64,000 nt of DNA. It comes from Paramecium octaurelia (lineage: Eukaryota; Ciliophora; Oligohymenophorea; Peniculida; Parameciidae). The notes beneath the pieces are model-generated. The model saw nothing but the letters and a program-made list of their open reading frames with translations. It was not told the DNA's origin and ran no database searches. Position 1 is the stretch's first letter. Every line of letters starts with the position of its first letter. Positions 24,001 through 37,137 of the stretch are shown here, in pieces. A program made the translations under genes and the position numbers. Location of the stretch: contig CAJJDP010000156.1 of the NCBI GenBank assembly GCA_905182995.1, forward strand, positions 203,931 to 267,930. Direction: 5' to 3'.

Positions 24001-27000
24001 GTGAATATATCTGGAGTGTTTTGCTCNAAGCTAGAATCAAAACATAAGATGGAGTAGATGATTAAGGAAATCCAAAATACATTTATGTAACAGGAAAATG
24101 TGGTTGGTTGAATAATGCTTGCAAAGATTTGGCTTGTTCAGATTTAACAGGAGCGTATTACAATACTGATGCAAATTGTGCAGCAGAACTATCAACCTGT
24201 ATTAGTAATAGAGTTGATGCTTGCATAACCAAATATGACTGTAGCAAACTTCTTGGAACATAATCAACATGTTTAAGTTATCCAGGATATTGTACTAATG
24301 TTGCTTCAGCTACAGATACAACACCTTGTGTGTCAAGAAAATGTGCAGATAATACAGATGCAACAGATAATGCTACATGCGCTACTTTCTTACCAGGATG
24401 TATTAGTAGTGGAAAAGGTTGTGTTGACTACACTACTCCATGCACATCAATGAAAGGAACCTAAGAAAATTGCAATAAGCTATTTGCTTATAAGAGTGGA
24501 TCAAGCACCAACTTTACAACATATTAATGCTACAATAGTGCAAGTGCAACTGATAGTGATTTTTGCAAAGTAAAAACTTGCAAGTTGGCTGAAAACTAGA
24601 CTGATGGTTCATGTGGATCATTTTTAGATGGATGTGTCTATAATGGTAATGCAGGCTGTGTTGATCCTAAGGCTGCTGACACAACTTGTGCAAGTTACAC
24701 AGGTGTCGCTGCATTTTGTGAATCAGCAATTGTAGGAACCAATAGTTCAAAATATTGCTTCGGAACAGCTACATCAGGTGCTTGCAAAACTAGAGAATGT
24801 ACAGATAATACAACAGCCACAAAAGATGAGGATTGTGAGGCTTTCTTGACAGGATGCATAGCAAAATCTGAAGGAGGTTGTGTTGCTAAATCTGCAAGAC
24901 AGTGTGCTGCATAAACAGGAACTGTTGCTACTTGTCCCAATTTTAGTGGTGGTTTATCTCCAAGTTGGACAAAGGTTGCATGCACAAGATATGATACTTG
25001 TGCAGATAGAGTTTGTTCAGACAAAGCAAGTCCTTCATAAGCTTCAGATTGCACAGATTATAAATCAACTTGTAGGTTTTTAAAGGCTGGAGCTCCATGT
25101 ATTGATGCAGGTCTTTGTACTAGTTACTCTACCCCTGATACTGCTACAACTGATTAATAAAAGTTTGATTATTGTACAACTATTAAAGATAACAGTGGAT
25201 ATGTTTGTGGTTGGGCTTCAGGAACAAAGTGTGCAGTTAGAACTTGTGATTAATTCTTGAGCACATTTACTACTTCATTGACATGTGTTACATATTTATA
25301 AAAGGGTGTTTCAAGTGCAGCAGCTGATACATGTAAATTAGCAGGAACATTCTGTTATTTACCAAATAAGGCAAATTGTGACTATGCATTCCCAACTGGA
25401 ATTACTACAGATGCTTAAAAATTAACACAATGTTAGAAATATGTGAATATATCTGGAGTGTTTTGCTCATTTAAGACAGGTGATGCAACTTGTACTTAAC
25501 AAGACAAATGTGAAAAATTAGTTTCTTAAACATCTGCTTAAGTTTGTAATGATGTTTTAGGTTACTCTAACGGAATATGCTAAAAAGTGAGTAACACAGG
25601 TTGCTTATCAACTGTTGCTGCTTGCGGAAGTTATACCTTAGATTCCTCACTAAGTGATGCTAATAAAAAGGCTGCTTGTGAATCTTTGAAACTTGTTAAT
25701 GATGTTACAAAATTCGGTTTAGGAACTGCAACATATACAGGATGTACATGGTCGACTGGTAATACATGCACAGCATACACTTGTGCTACTATCTCCTCAG
25801 CTACAAGTTAAAAAGATTGTGACAGCAAATTTTCAGGATGTTATTATTATGCTGGAAAATGCTATGCAGCAGTTGCAGCTGGCTCTTGTCCAACAGTTTT
25901 CCCATCTGATGCAGACACAGATACTAAGAAGGCTAATTATTGTAAGTCAGTGTATGAAACTACTAAAGGATATTGTGAAATTAAAGCTGATGGCACAGGT
26001 TGTCAAACTCCAGCAAATGCTGATTGCGTTCTCACATTATCTTCTGCTTGGACCAAAGCTACCTTTGATGGAGCTACTCCAACAACTGATGCATTTTGCA
26101 TTACCCAATCTATTAAAGACAAAACTAAATATTGTATCAAAGATGACGCAGCCAAGTGTAAAGCAGGAACTTGTGAAAACATTACAGCAACTAGTTAAAA
26201 TGATTGTGATCTACATTTAACTGGATGTGTATTCTCAGCTGGTAAATGTAGAACACCAAAAGGTGGTATTTCTGTTGTTGGAGACTGTGCTGACACATCT
26301 AAACTTCCTTTTACAGATGCCACAGGTTTGGCAGGTAGCGCTAAAACTGCATATTGCTAAATCTTTTCAAAAGATGGAGCAACTGTATTCTGCACATACG
26401 ATGAATTTCATGCGACAACTTAAACAGCTTGTGTAGCTGCAGGAAACTGTGACTCATATACAACATTACCCGCCGGTGATGCAGCTAGATAAACCTATTG
26501 CTTGAGTAAAATAAATTCCACTGGTAAAAAATGTGGATTTACAGCTGGAGCCGCTAAATGCAGAGATTTTGATTGTTAAGATATTGCAAGTCCAACATCT
26601 TAAGTTGATTGTGACCTCTAAGCAAATTCATTAAAATGTGTTTATTATAAAGGAACTTGTGTAAATGATGATAATACTTGTGATAAAGTTCCAGCCGTTG
26701 GAACCTCAGCAGATGATAAAAGATCATACTGTGCGGGTACATCACTTGCAGATACATGTACTTATGCCGTTGGTACTTACTGTGTAAAGTAAGATACATG
26801 CGATACATATGATGTGACAGATGCAACAGATAAAGCAGCTGCTTGTGGAGCTTTATCTGACGGAACTAATAAATGCACATTTATTCAAGGTACTAAGTGT
26901 GTCACAGTGGATATTTGTAGTAAATACGATGGAACAACTACAGCAGCTCTTGGACCCGCATCTGGTTCAGAAGAAGCATAATGTAAAGCCGTTAAATCAA

Positions 27001-30000
27001 AAACCAATTACCCATGCATGAAAGATGCTGATAAGAAATGCAAAGCATAAGCTTGTACCGATAATGACGCCAGTGCTACAGATTGTGCTAATAATGCTCC
27101 AGATTGTATTTATTATTCAAGTAAATGCATTTCCAAAGATACTTGTGCAAATTATACAGCATAAGGTAGTGATGATGCAGCCAAATAAACTTGGTGTGAA
27201 GGAGTTGCAAATTCATCAGGAGATTTATGTGCTTGGGATTCTACAAATAAAAAGTGTAAAGATAGAGTATGCGGTGATAAATAATTCTATACAGACTTTG
27301 ATTGTTCAAGTTACCTCAAATCTTGCAAGACAAATGGTTAAACATGCGTTACTTCAACTACTCAATGCAATTCACTTAATGGATCCACAGAATTTTGCAA
27401 TCTCTTATTAGATACAACAGGAAAAGATAGATGTAAACCACTAGCACCAGCTTCTCCAACAGCTGCAGGAGCATGCACAAATAAACAATGCTATGACAAT
27501 GTTACAGCAACATCTGATTCTGAATGTGATTCTTATTTGAGTGGATGTGTCACACGTGGAACAGGATGCATTCCAAATACAGAACAATGCACATCCTACA
27601 GAGGAACTAAATTGTAATGTGAATAATTCAAAAGATACACTGGATTGGATGCTAATAAAAATCCAACTTATGAATATTGTTCTGGTGATGCTTCTAATAC
27701 TGCCACTGGAAAATGTAAAGTAAGAACTTGTGCTGATAATACTACAGCAACATCAGATACTGATTGTGCTGCTTATTTGAAAGGATGTATTACAAAGGGT
27801 ACTGGATGTATTGATGCAACATCATCTTGCAGTGGATTTAAAGGAGATTAGGCCACTTGTGCTAAATTCATGGCAAGCTCAGGAAAAGATTATTGTTGGA
27901 ACACTTCAACTGCACTAGTAACAGCTGCTTGCGCAAAGAAGAAGTGCAGTGATATTGCTGGTAAAAACAATAAGGATTGTAATGATGGTATGCCACCATT
28001 CAAGGCAACAGATGATCCTTTCTGTGTCTATGATGGAACTGGTTGTATTGATTATGGAAAGAATTGCAGTACCTTCAATGGAACTGAAGAAACATGCCCA
28101 ACATATTTGGCTAAAGATGGACCATGCAAAGCTACTACAGTTGGAACAATCAAAGGAGCATGTGCTAAGAGAGTATGCACAGAAGCACCAAATACACTTG
28201 CAACAGATGCTGATTGTTAGAAATATCATAAAGATTGTTATACAACTGGTTATGGATGCTCATCTGTTAAGAACTGCAGTAATTTGACATCATAAGCCGC
28301 TTGTAAATTAAGAGCAGAATGCACATGGGCTAATTAATGTACAGCTTCTATTACTACTTGTGCCACTTACAGTAACACCAGTTACTCGTAATGTACCAAT
28401 TCTAAAGTCAATGGTAAATTCTGTGCTTGGACAGAATCCAACTCAACATGCAGAGCTTAAACTTGTGAAGATTAACCAGCAACAATTGCTTCTCATGCTC
28501 AATGTTAAAGCTTTGCTGATACATGTACTACATCTGGAGCTGGTTGTTTGACCATTACAACATGTGCATCATACAAGACTCAATCAATCTGTATTGCTGC
28601 CTCAACAACTAAAGATGGAGTAGGAAGATGTGGTTGGGATACTGCAACAAATAAATGCAGAGCTAGAGTTTGTGGTGACAAGAACGGTTTAACTGACGAT
28701 GAATGTAACACCTTCCTCGCTGGTTGCAAGACTAATGGATAAAGTTGTGTTACTGGAACCTCATGTACTGAATTTTCTAATAAATAATTTTGTATTAAAT
28801 CCAACTATGGACCATGCCTTTGGGTTAATGGATCATGCTATGATTATGACAGATGTGAAGATGCTATCAAGAAGACACACTCTGAGTGCTAAGGATTCTC
28901 ACCATTGTGCACAACCAATGGAGACACATGTATTCCAATTACCAATTGTGCCAGCACAACATTGAAGGCATCATGCGTCGTCGGAACTGATGGAGCTTGC
29001 GGATGGTTACCAACTGGAAAATGCTAAAAGTTCGGATAATGCACAGATGCCGTTGCTGCCACCAACGATGAATGTCTCTCATATGGACCAACTTGTATTA
29101 CTGATGGAACTGCNCTATGACAATGTTACAGCAACATCTGATTCTGAATGTGATTCTTATTTGAGTGGATGTGTCACACGTGGAACAGGATGCATTCCAA
29201 ATACAGAACAATGCACATCCTACAGAGGAACTAAATTGTAATGTGAATAATTCAAAAGATACACTGGATTGGATGCTAATAAAAATCCAACTTATGAATA
29301 TTGTTCTGGTGATGCTTCTAATACTGCCACTGGAAAATGTAAAGTAAGAACTTGTGCTGATAATACTACAGCAACATCAGATACTGATTGTGCTGCTTAT
29401 TTGAAAGGATGTATTACAAAGGGTACTGGATGTATTGATGCAACATCATCTTGCAGTGGATTTAAAGGAGATTAGGCCACTTGTGCTAAATTCATGGCAA
29501 GCTCAGGAAAAGATTATTGTTGGAACACTTCAACTGCACTAGTAACAGCTGCTTGCGCAAAGAAGAAGTGCAGTGATATTGCTGGTAAAAACAATAAGGA
29601 TTGTAATGATGGTATGCCACCATTCAAGGCAACAGATGATCCTTTCTGTGTCTATGATGGAACTGGTTGTATTGATTATGGAAAGAATTGCAGTACCTTC
29701 AATGGAACTGAAGAAACATGCCCAACATATTTGGCTAAAGATGGACCATGCAAAGCTACTACAGTTGGAACAATCAAAGGAGCATGTGCTAAGAGAGTAT
29801 GCACAGAAGCACCAAATACACTTGCAACAGATGCTGATTGTTAGAAATATCATAAAGATTGTTATACAACTGGTTATGGATGCTCATCTGTTAAGAACTG
29901 CAGTAATTTGACATCATAAGCCGCTTGTAAATTAAGAGCAGAATGCACATGGGCTAATTAATGTACAGCTTCTATTACTACTTGTGCCACTTACAGTAAC

Positions 30001-31710
30001 ACCAGTTACTCGTAATGTACCAATTCTAAAGTCAATGGTAAATTCTGTGCTTGGACAGAATCCAACTCAACATGCAGAGCTTAAACTTGTGAAGATTAAC
30101 CAGCAACAATTGCTTCTCATGCTCAATGTTAAAGCTTTGCTGATACATGTACTACATCTGGAGCTGGTTGTTTGACCATTACAACATGTGCATCATACAA
30201 GACTCAATCAATCTGTATTGCTGCCTCAACAACTAAAGATGGAGTAGGAAGATGTGGTTGGGATACTGCAACAAATAAATGCAGAGCTAGAGTTTGTGGT
30301 GACAAGAACGGTTTAACTGACGATGAATGTAACACCTTCCTCGCTGGTTGCAAGACTAATGGATAAAGTTGTGTTACTGGAACCTCATGTACTGAATTTT
30401 CTAATAAATAATTTTGTATTAAATCCAACTATGGACCATGCCTTTGGGTTAATGGATCATGCTATGATTATGACAGATGTGAAGATGCTATCAAGAAGAC
30501 ACACTCTGAGTGCTAAGGATTCTCACCATTGTGCACAACCAATGGAGACACATGTATTCCAATTACCAATTGTGCCAGCACAACATTGAAGGCATCATGC
30601 GTCGTCGGAACTGATGGAGCTTGCGGATGGTTACCAACTGGAAAATGCTAAAAGTTCGGATAATGCACAGATGCCGTTGCTGCCACCAACGATGAATGTC
30701 TCTCATATGGACCAACTTGTATTACTGATGGAACTGCTTGCATTGCTAAAGCAGCTTGTGCTACCTATAAGACATAAACAGCATGTAATAACCTCGGAAC
30801 TGATGGTATCTGCTATTGGAATGCCACTGCTAATACTTGTAAATTGAAGGAATGTGGAGATGAATAAAAGGGTACAAACGACTAATGCAAACTTATCTCA
30901 GTAACTGGAGGATCTTGCACAACTGATGGAACCAAATGTATCCCATATGCTGCTTGCTCAAGCTATGTTGAAGCTGGTTGTTTCTATGGAACTGATGGAG
31001 AATGTATTTTCGCATTACCAGTTGGAGCTACTACAGGAACTAAGGCCTGCAGATAAAAGCAATGTGAAGATATCACTGGAGGAACATCAAATGCTAATTG
31101 TATGGGTGTTATCACAGGAAAGGCTTGTGTTTCCAATGGAACAAGTTGCATTGCCAAGGCTGCCTGCTCAACCTATAAGACCATCACATCTTGCAACGGA
31201 GGTGGTTTGGAAAACAGCAAATCAACTGTTTGTGCTTTCACTCCCACTGGAACTGATAAGGTTAATGGAACATGCAAGACCTTCACAGCTTGTGCCGATG
31301 CTACCAAAGATAAATTGGCTTGCACAACCAACCCAACATGCAAATGGACTGAAAACTCAACAGGAACAAATTGTGCTAATCACGCTTGTGATACCTTTGC
31401 CACCGGAACTGATTGTCAACCAATTCCAAGTTTCGATGGAACCTCATCCACCGTTTGTGTTCTTTAAAGCGGAAAATGCGCTGCTGCTGATCCAGGAACC
31501 ATGACTGATTCCAAGATTTGCTACACTAAATCAGCTTACACTTATAGTTGGAACGCCGCTACTAATAAATGTGAAAGTTGCATTTCAGGATCTGTCAATC
31601 CAAACAATTCAAATGGAACTAACAATAACACAGATAATGGAACAACTACCACCGACAGTGCTTACATCTTGTCAGTTATTTCACTCGGTCTTTTGGGATT
31701 AATGGCATGA
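21034..31710 (+). CDS. Surface (immobilization) antigen, giant Cys-rich GPI-type protein; interrupted by assembly overlaps
   Basis: The protein begins with a signal peptide (MKNLIFICLLAMVLAQQ) and ends with a hydrophobic GPI-type tail ('AYILSVISLGLLGLMA') after a Ser/Thr/Asn-rich spacer. In between, Cys-rich units recur every ~70-75 residues with C-x-AYLKGC..GKGC..-type motifs (e.g. 'SDWLAGCVTKGQGCV', 'DCEAFLTGCIAKSEGGCV'). These are the hallmarks of Paramecium immobilization antigens, the variable coat proteins of which one is expressed at a time. The frame breaks twice, at single Ns (24027, 29114) where 1.4-1.6 kb is repeated. Collapsing both overlaps (1,442 and 1,624 nt) leaves 7,611 nt, exactly 2,537 codons. 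That matches the usual antigen size. No intron is seen. Confidence 0.93.
22586..25468 (+). repeat. 1,441-bp head-to-tail duplication around one N (probable assembly overlap)
   Basis: Bases 22586-24026 recur as 24028-25468, with a single N at 24027. The ends and the reading frames compared agree. The unit starts mid-codon in the antigen gene, and the first copy stops abruptly at the N, as expected of two overlapping contigs laid side by side. Confidence 0.85.
27491..30737 (+). repeat. 1,623-bp head-to-tail duplication around one N (probable assembly overlap)
   Basis: 27491-29113 recurs as 29115-30737 with one N at 29114. Antigen reading frames on both sides look the same, and removal restores the antigen frame. 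Confidence 0.85.
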
Positions 31711-32234
31711 TTTTGATTTTCATATTATATATAGGGAAAAATTTATTAATGAAAAAAATTAATTAATTAAATCTTTTAAGAAAACAGTTTTTTAATTAAA
31801 TCAAATAAATAGTAAATATAGAATTAATTAAAATAGGATTTAGTTATTACAAACAAGAACTTCTTTAGACTGAAGTATAAATCTCTCATCAATTTTGAGG
31901 AAGAATTTCTTTATTCATTTACAAATCTTCTTGGAATTCTTCAGTAATCTTTAAAAAAACTTTAAATTCCTTAAAAATTAAGTTTAACCTGTTGTAAATT
32001 TTACCTGAATATTTAAGATCAAATATATTAATTTATTAAACTAATTTTGAAAGACAAAATAATTAAAGCATTCCTTTCATTATTGATTTAACAATCACTG
32101 CGAGACAGTCAAATAAGAAGGAAGGTGATAAGTTCACAAAATTTATACATAAAAATTGATTGGATTACATAATTGTTTCACCAACAGAAGAGTGACACAT
32201 TGAAAACCTAAAGGAAAGATATGGGATAATGATT
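31711..32234. other. 3' flank of first antigen copy
   Basis: AT-rich, no ORF of note. Ends at the single N at 32235. Contains blocks related to the flank after 33207 (for example 'gatttagttatta' and 'caagaacttcttta'), so it is a diverged version of the same 3' region. Confidence 0.5.
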
Positions 32235-32235
32235 N

Positions 32236-33150
32236 GGAACTGATGGTATCTGCTATTGGAATGCCACTGCTAATACTTGTAAATTGAAGGAATGTGGAGA
32301 TGAATAAAAGGGTACAAACGACTAATGCAAACTTATCTCAGTAACTGGAGGATCTTGCACAACTGATGGAACCAAATGTATCCCATATGCTGCTTGCTCA
32401 AGCTATGTTGAAGCTGGTTGTTTCTATGGAACTGATGGAGAATGTATTTTCGCATTACCAGTTGGAGCTACTACAGGAACTAAGGCCTGCAGATAAAAGC
32501 AATGTGAAGATATCACTGGAGGAACATCAAATGCTAATTGTATGGGTGTTATCACAGGAAAGGCTTGTGTTTCCAATGGAACAAGTTGCATTGCCAAGGC
32601 TGCCTGCTCAACCTATAAGACCATCACATCTTGCAACGGAGGTGGTTTGGAAAACAGCAAATCAACTGTTTGTGCTTTCACTCCCACTGGAACTGATAAG
32701 GTTAATGGAACATGCAAGACCTTCACAGCTTGTGCCGATGCTACCAAAGATAAATTGGCTTGCACAACCAACCCAACATGCAAATGGACTGAAAACTCAA
32801 CAGGAACAAATTGTGCTAATCACGCTTGTGATACCTTTGCCACCGGAACTGATTGTCAACCAATTCCAAGTTTCGATGGAACCTCATCCACCGTTTGTGT
32901 TCTTTAAAGCGGAAAATGCGCTGCTGCTGATCCAGGAACCATGACTGATTCCAAGATTTGCTACACTAAATCAGCTTACACTTATAGTTGGAACGCCGCT
33001 ACTAATAAATGTGAAAGTTGCATTTCAGGATCTGTCAATCCAAACAATTCAAATGGAACTAACAATAACACAGATAATGGAACAACTACCACCGACAGTG
33101 CTTACATCTTGTCAGTTATTTCACTCGGTCTTTTGGGATTAATGGCATGA
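32236..33150 (+). pseudogene. Second copy of the surface antigen C-terminus (fragment)
   Basis: Starts mid-gene right after the N at 32235 and encodes the same ~300 C-terminal residues as 30796-31710, including the Ser/Thr/Asn spacer and GPI-type tail. It has no start. It is either the overlapping end of a second contig or the end of a near-identical second antigen gene with a different 3' flank. Its coding sequence appears unchanged from the first copy. Confidence 0.6.
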
Positions 33151-33207
33151 TTTTGATTTTCATATTATATATAGGGAAAAATTTATTAATGAAAAAAATT
33201 AATTAAT

Positions 33208-35143
33208 CTTTAATAAGATTGTTTTAAAAATAAAATCTAAATAATAGTTTTAGAATTTAATTAGGTTTTAGTTATTATATAAAATAATATTCAATACATT
33301 TGCTAATCTCATACAAATAAGAACTACTCTAGACAGATGTATAAGGATTATAATCCATTATTAAGGATTTATTTCTTAATTTATTAAGTTATTTAGTGTC
33401 TAAAAATTGATGTTAGAGTTTTTCGAATAGCCTTTCAAGGAACTTGAGATCTCTTGCATTGATTGAGTTATACTTTGGACAATTTTTGATTCAAATATTG
33501 TAAGAAATGAGTTGTTATTATCTTAATAGTTTTGATTTGAGAATCTAAAAATATTTTTCTGGGGCTTTAATCTGACTCAATTTTCTTAGAGATGATATTT
33601 TTTTGAATTAGTTTTATTTTAATTTATTTTAATTGGCGAAACTGCATCTTTATATTATCATATGAATACAGTTTGGTTAGTTTTTATTATGCTTCTTTAG
33701 GTAAGGTATTTTACTGTTAAAGTTTGCTATTTAACTCAATAATACCTAGTCTATGTAGTTTCAATTTAGAATTTGTCTTCTCAAAGCAATACATTTAATT
33801 AAAAATAACTTAGAATGTTGGAGCTATTACTTTGAAACTTTGCTTCTTTAGTATTTTTATTAACTATAACCTGGGTAATTCTTAAGTTGAGAAATTTAAG
33901 AAATTATAATCTCTTACACATTACCAGAATCATCCGACCTTTTAGATTGCACTTTGAAAACTGTATAGATTAAAGAAGGAAAAATTTTGCTTTCGAGGAG
34001 ATGAGAAACAGATTTGATTAATAACTTCATTATTGCGAAAGAAAAACATATATAAAATATTTTAAAAAAGTATATCTTTATATACTATTTAATTTAGGTT
34101 CCTTGTTTTAACCAAAATAAATAATAAATTACTTGACTAACTAGGCTTTTTTAGTATTTATATCTTACTTTCTCATAATTAATAACTTTAAGGATCAATA
34201 TAGAAAGAAATATAAAAATATCATATTATTTAGTGAATAATTTACAATCAAAAAGAGAAATTTTCGATCACTTTAATGGGTTTAGAATCAAAAGTAAATA
34301 TATGAAATAAACAATTAAATGAAATCTAAAATTTAGCATCAAGTAATTTTATATTTAAATCTTCATCTTCGCAATTTAGTGATGATTCCTTTTGATCTTA
34401 AGAAAATATTTTTCATCTATAATATTTAGAGGTATTCTACAAGAAAGCCCAATTGTGTTTATTCTGTAGTAGCTGATATTTAGCATTTTTTAATTTAAAT
34501 AGCTAGTCTAGCGTTTAAATAGGTTGCTTTTATATTTCTAAAGTTTATTTTAATAATTGAAGTATGTTGAAAACAAGCAATAAGAAATATCTATTATTTA
34601 CTTGGTTGACATCATATGTATTAAAAATGCATAATTCTCTAGAGAAAAATACTTTAAGTAAGTAATCATAATTAAGATTTAATTTCATCATTTAAAAGAT
34701 ATAGAATTTACAAAGAAATTTCGATTATTATTCAAATATCAAAACTTAAAACATGCTTGAATTTTAAGTGAATAATAAACAAATTAAATTAAATTGTTTT
34801 GTAAATAAAAAATAGATATAAAACAAAATATTTTTGTATTTTATACTTATAAGAATTACAATTCTAAAACAATTATGTGAATTGAAAATTTGACAGCGTA
34901 ATTAGATGAGAAAGATAAGGAATAACTAAACTAATATTTTATGATAACCAATAATTCAAATAGTAAGAAGGGTATAGCAATAAAGATGTGTGTTAGATGA
35001 AATGATGCGTTAAGGACTGATTTAATTCATTGCCCTCTATTCTAGACATTCATGACTAATTAAGTATTTGGTTTAGCCAAAAAACTAGAATCGTTTTCCA
35101 TTCTATTAAAGTTAAACCCAAAACTAGGAGCACTGGAGTCCAG
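33208..35143. other. AT-rich gene-free stretch
   Basis: No frame with good coding character on either strand, despite only one stop codon in this code. Long A/T runs; no CRISPR-like, tRNA or telomere repeat. This marks the change from the dense left half to the gene-poor right half. Confidence 0.55.
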
Positions 35144-35410
35144 TCAACAGACCTATATCTATTGATTCTATTAAGTTTACTAGAAAACTGTCAGGCGGAT
35201 GCACATCCACTCTTGCCATGAGAGGGATGATTGACCAATTACTCTTGCTCGACTAGCTCTGCCAATTACTTGATGAACTGACTGCGAGCTTAGATACAGA
35301 CCTTCATATAATCCCATGGAAATGAGGATGGCATTCGTCCGCTCTGAGTGGTGCAAATGGCTTTGGATACTTTAGAGATTCTAAAAATTGGCACGACTCT
35401 AAATTTGCAT
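35144..35410 (-). CDS. Isolated GC-richer ORF, unknown (possible gene remnant)
   Basis: An 88-codon frame (MQIQSRANFQNLQSI...) ends at TGA 35144-35146. It lies in a patch clearly richer in G+C than the DNA around it. The middle reads 'RTNAILISMGLYEGLYLSSQ' and 'VHQVIGRASRARVIGQSS'. The latter resembles motif VI of superfamily 2 helicases (Q-x-x-GRAxR), but no other helicase motif is present. It may be a surviving exon of a decayed gene or foreign DNA. Confidence 0.4.
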
Positions 35411-35776
35411 ATTTATCATTTAATTGATAAAATACCTGTTAAATATGTTTTTTTTTATTGATAAAAAATTGAAATAATAATGGCTTGATATCAGGAATTG
35501 ATTAGAAATGTTGCATAACGTATGGAATTTGAATTAATAATCTTCAAGAAAAATCAATCTAAAATTAAAATAATTAATAATACATCAATAATATTATGAT
35601 CGGTTGATTCTTTTAATTTCCCTACTAATTCTTTTATACCATCTATAAGTGTTATGGTTAGAGGAGATTCAACGGAAAATGTGCTGAAGGGATAACTTTA
35701 AGAAGATACTATCTCATTTATTTTTAAGTTGAATAATTATAAACAATTGACTCAACTTTGGGTGGTTAAAGTCCTC
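35411..35776. other. Intergenic, AT-rich
   Basis: Nothing recognisable; short poly-T and TA-rich runs only. Confidence 0.45.
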
Positions 35777-36612
35777 TCATAGGTTGAATAAAGCTTTGAA
35801 TATTTCTACTTGAAAGCTAATATTATCAATAGCAGAACATAATCTTCTTAGATCTTGAAGTTTCATCACCATTCACCTGTTCTTCTTAAAATTTGACACA
35901 TTTAAAGAGTCCCTCATAGTTTGTTTCACCTACAATATTGTTTATTAATTCTTAGCCTAGAACAAATCTCAGCTCTTTAACTCGTTATTTCTCTAATTGA
36001 TTTAGCACACTATTTTAACATTATAATTTACCTGTTTAAATGTTTTAGGAGCTTCAGAATAATTTAGGATGGAGTTTGAAATAGGTTTCATAACCAAAGA
36101 TCTGGATAAATCTCTAAAATCTTATGGGATTGTCTGCTCTGAGATCGTCAACTTCCCTCCTTCATTCAGGTCAATAACATAAATTTTCATTTAATTGAAG
36201 TGCTTATCCTGATTATTTACAACATCCTAATCTGTCTTCACAAACTAACCAGCCTTGTTTTAGCTCCAACTTCCTCTAGATTATTTTTTACTCTTGCCCT
36301 ATTCAGAATCCGAGCTAATGATACCTAGCATTATTTTTAATTAAATATTACTTTACTTTACAATGACATAATCAGCTGTATCTAAAGCTTCAGTAAAGTT
36401 TTTCTATTAAATTCTGATTTGTTCTTCTGTTAAATTCTGATATTTAAAATCTTCACCACCTTCATATTCATAACTTCTATCTTACTTTCTTTCCTGGCAG
36501 CATTCTAGGATTCCCTTTAAAAAAAGTGATTCTTTTGATTCTCCATCCTTGAATTGGATTATTTAAATGAATAGCATTTTAAAATAGGGCCATTCGAATC
36601 TCGATTCCCCAT
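35777..36612 (-). CDS. Uncharacterised protein, 3' exon structure unresolved
   Basis: Starts at ATG 36612 (MGNRDSNGPILKCYSFKQ). Two introns fit well: a 26-nt GTAAGATAG...ATGAAG giving 'KESGEDFKYQNLTEE', and a 27-nt GTAATATTT...GCTAG giving 'IVKQSIISSDSEQGKSKK'. A long frame follows with 'KIYVIDLNEGGKLTISE' and 'RDLSRSLVMKPISNSIL'. After 'APKTFKQ' the coding sense moves to other frames ('LRFVLGQELINNIVGE', 'RRLCSAIDNISFQVEIF'), and I found no splice that joins them. It may carry frameshifts. No family recognised. The end at 35777 is approximate. Confidence 0.45.
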
Positions 36613-37137
36613 TAAACAGTCTGAATAAGAAGTTCTGCAGTAGAGAAATATTCAAAATCACTTTTCAGAGGTGATTATGAAATTTAAGATTCTCATGAAT
36701 ACTTCACCTCCTTTTTCTGCAAATATCTTATTAATATATCATTTCTCAGATATTATTCATTCTGAAAAATCAAAAATAAATTAAAATTCTATAAATCCAT
36801 TGTTTTCAAAAAATAAAAAATAATTTTTATCCTTATATTAAGCAGGAAAATATTTATAATTAAAATAACTTAGATATGGTTAGAAAATCATTTTGAGAAG
36901 GTTGAAACTGATAATAGGTCTAGAATAAGTTGAGGGTGCACTTATAAAACTTCGATGCGGATCACTACTTAATATCATCTTCTTTCATCTCGTACTTCTT
37001 CTCCCTGTTTGATCATTCTAATCTTATTTGAATAATTTTTGAAAAGTTGTACTCATTTTTAACTATTCAAATATTAATACTTATACTTATAATATAAGTA
37101 TTGAGCGTTATATAAATAATATAATATACTTAAAGAG
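36613..37137. other. Intergenic, AT-rich
   Basis: Between an uncharacterised minus-strand gene and a short plus-strand ORF. I see no gene or structured repeat. Confidence 0.45.

Larger units (their letters stand above)
30796..33207 (+). repeat. Duplicated antigen 3' end with diverging flanks
   Basis: 30796-31767 matches 32236-33207 (offset 1,440), covering the last ~300 codons, the TGA and about 57 bp of 3' flank. The first copy's flank runs to 32234 and the N at 32235. Beyond 31767/33207 the two flanks are only loosely alike. Confidence 0.75.

Noticed and set aside
23253..25054. Two minus-strand 119-codon ORFs (MQSEAYEGLALS...)
   Set aside because: Antisense shadows of the Cys-rich surface antigen, occurring twice only because the block is duplicated.
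27915..30428. Minus-strand ORFs rich in Cys/Ser (MIFLTISICC..., MDLIQNYLLE...)
   Set aside because: Also antisense to the antigen gene; copied with the duplicated block.
21034..33150. Tandem antigen repeats as a CRISPR or satellite array
   Set aside because: The periodicity is at protein level (Cys units) with variable DNA; the large exact-looking repeats are assembly overlaps.
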